Position numbers and translations under genes: made by a program | Shown: positions 62,842 through 64,000 of the stretch, piece after piece | How the letters are laid out: every line of letters begins with the position of its first letter | How positions within the stretch are numbered: the stretch's first letter is position 1 | The notes under the pieces: model-generated | What the model saw: the letters and a program-made list of their open reading frames with translations, nothing else | What the model was told of the DNA's origin: nothing | Database searches by the model: none | NCBI GenBank assembly: GCA_944326525.1 | Contig: CALVEG010000002.1 | Location: forward strand, 154,688-218,687 | Direction: 5' to 3' | DNA from: Candidatus Gastranaerophilales bacterium | GTDB taxonomy: Bacteria > Cyanobacteriota > Vampirovibrionia > Gastranaerophilales > Gastranaerophilaceae | Length of the DNA: 64,000 bases

Positions 62842-63075
62842 ATGAGTAAAAATAAGAAATATAGGATTAAACAAAAAGATTTTAGAAAGTTAGAAAAACT
62901 AGCTGAGCGGATTTATAACACAGCCACTGTAATCGATTATTTTTGCAGGACTCAACAAGATATAGAAGAACTGTACAATCTTACTCCAATAGTTGAAAAT
63001 TTAAGGCAAGATACTGATACTGTAAATGCTTATTTTATAAATTATCCGGAAGGTAATATTCAAAAAAGATTTTAA
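62842..63075 (+). CDS. Small helical protein, unknown function
   Basis: 77 residues from the ATG at 62842, preceded by AAAGGAGG at good spacing (the frame opens 33 bases earlier at a GTG). A Lys/Arg-rich N-terminus is followed by helices (KLEKLAERIYNTATVIDYF). No family recognised; probably an element gene. Confidence 0.65.
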   Translation: MSKNKKYRIKQKDFRKLEKLAERIYNTATVIDYFCRTQQDIEELYNLTPIVENLRQDTDTVNAYFINYPEGNIQKRF

Positions 63076-63300
63076 TACCGTTCAAAAAGTGTTCAAAAAG
63101 CGCTGTATTGAATTTTATACTCATAAGAGATAGTAAAGCATATCTTACTTAAAAAGTTTGCTTAGAAAGCCTGTTATCCGTTTTTATATAATTGCTTATT
63201 ACAAAAATACTTTTTATGTCTAAATGATACGTTTTGTGTGTATTTACTTGATATTTTACTCATTAAGAGTAATGAATATCATTGCTGATAAGAGGTAGCA
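63076..63300. other. Gene-free AT-rich stretch
   Basis: I see no ORF over 25 codons with a start site, no clear hairpin terminator and no RNA gene. It presumably holds the promoter of the small operon starting at 63301. Confidence 0.5.
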
Positions 63301-63516
63301 ATGATTGAAACAGGTAAAAAATACAAACTTAAAAAGATTAGAGGTTTTGAGAACTCTGATAATGAGTATTACAAAGTAATCAGATTCTATAACTTTGACA
63401 CTGTAATTTGTGAAAACACTTGCGGAGAAAGATTTGTGTTTATGAAAGAGTTTTTAATAGACCCACAAAAGCCTGATGATATCTATTCAGATTTGATACT
63501 TGAAAGGGAAGAATAA
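63301..63516 (+). CDS. Small protein, unknown function
   Basis: 71 residues beginning MIETGKKYKLKKIRGF, mixed beta strands with a single Cys pair (CENTCGERF). AAGAGGT precedes the ATG. Its stop overlaps the next start by one base. The opening resembles small SH3-like or KOW-like beta proteins, but no family is claimed. Confidence 0.65.
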   Translation: MIETGKKYKLKKIRGFENSDNEYYKVIRFYNFDTVICENTCGERFVFMKEFLIDPQKPDDIYSDLILEREE

Positions 63517-63725
63517 TGACAGAAAAAGATTATGCACTTTATGGCACAAAAGTTTTGAATTTAAAAACACAAGAAATCGGGTTGCTGATTTGTATTTGGA
63601 AAAACAAGTTTGCCGATGCAGAGATAGATTATGCGACTTGTGTTGATAAACAAGGCAAAAGGTACAATATAGAGCTTGATAACATAAGAGGATTTGAAGA
63701 TGATTTTTGCAAAGCGAACAGTTGA
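63516..63725 (+). CDS. Small protein, unknown function
   Basis: 69 residues beginning MTEKDYALYGTKVLNL; beta-rich with LLICIWKNKF and an acidic C-terminus. One-base overlap (TAATG) with the gene before it. No family recognised. Confidence 0.65.
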   Translation: MTEKDYALYGTKVLNLKTQEIGLLICIWKNKFADAEIDYATCVDKQGKRYNIELDNIRGFEDDFCKANS

Positions 63726-63773
63726 ACCTATGGTGAAACTTGTGAGCCTGCATCTGTAATGGAGCGTAGCGAA

Positions 63774-64000
63774 ATGAAAGTGAAAAATAAACTAACAAGA
63801 GAAACTTTAGAAATAACTTATCCTGAATTTAGAAAAAAGTTTGCAAAAGAAATCAGGATAGCTTTTGAAAGTTATCGCAGAACACAATTAAATAAGTATT
63901 CATACAACTTTAAGGATGATAACTCTATGGAATACAATTTCTACTTCCAATTACAATGGAACTTTAATCATTTTGGGAATTCTAATTGGTATATTGAAAA
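63774..64000 (+). CDS. Partial ORF running off the right edge
   Basis: The ATG at 63774, with GGAG nine bases upstream, opens a frame that remains open to the end of the window. The visible 75 residues begin MKVKNKLTRETLEITYPEF and are rich in Asn, Phe and Tyr. An in-frame ATG at 63759 is an alternative start. No function can be given. Confidence 0.55.
   Translation, partial: MKVKNKLTRETLEITYPEFRKKFAKEIRIAFESYRRTQLNKYSYNFKDDNSMEYNFYFQLQWNFNHFGNSNWYIE

Noticed and set aside
1..64000. CRISPR array
   Set aside because: No regularly spaced direct repeats were seen and no cas-like gene was recognised.

Overview
The window looks like chromosome of a non-photosynthetic relative of Cyanobacteria, most likely a gut Gastranaerophilales (Vampirovibrionia/Melainabacteria). 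The evidence is strong AT richness, a DUF3326 protein (a family I know from cyanobacteria and plants), a cyanobacterial-style mix of genes with and without Shine-Dalgarno sites, a tRNA without encoded CCA, and many lineage-specific small proteins beginning with short FTS/FTG or SINA/SISS segments. This placement is inference; a 16S gene or marker-protein tree would settle it.

Layout. 1-30.4 kb is mostly core chromosome in short transcription units: rimP-nusA, a lone tuf, clpP, cobO, a 5-formyl-THF cyclo-ligase, murI-amidase-folP, a YhcC-type radical SAM gene, cdd, murT, a YtxH/DUF948-type envelope cluster, and pyrH-frr-cdsA-rnc-rpe. Unrecognised small, coiled-coil or Gly-rich proteins are interspersed. 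Two ribbon-helix-helix paralogues (5.5 and 22.8 kb) share a 12-bp upstream motif.

30.6-43.8 kb is one 12-gene minus-strand surface-glycan operon. It holds a nucleotidyltransferase-kinase fusion, two HAD phosphatases, a KdsD-type isomerase, a CMP-sugar synthetase, a DRE-TIM aldolase fused to a second domain, five glycosyltransferase-like proteins and a terminal MsbA-like exporter. A perfect 11-bp inverted repeat lies in its leader. A tRNA-Gly(CCC) follows.

45.4-54.4 kb is a lipid island. A decayed PHP-phosphoesterase pseudogene precedes a giant transporter/acyltransferase/acyl-ligase fusion. Convergent to it is a four-gene operon: PlsC, a second CdsA, a SAM methyltransferase, and a CDP-alcohol phosphatidyltransferase fused to a flavodoxin. 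This resembles the E. coli ynbABC arrangement. Copies of a short dispersed repeat lie on both sides, and an inverted-repeat element lies on the right.

54.4-57.9 kb is a nitrosative-stress/redox patch: a cupin and hcp under an Rrf2 regulator, then a QueD-like protein with a zinc ribbon and a DsrE-like protein.

58-64 kb is accessory defence DNA: a truncated AAA ATPase, a DGQHR protein and a frameshifted membrane protein, followed by the most striking locus. There, a DpnA-like GATC methyltransferase, an intact DpnI-like methyl-directed nuclease, a small gene and a 5'-truncated DpnII-like nuclease sit in one array. In Streptococcus pneumoniae DpnI and DpnII are mutually exclusive alleles, so finding both, with a potentially self-incompatible methylase, is the main candidate discovery. 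Small unrecognised ORFs, probably of a mobile element, run to the right edge.
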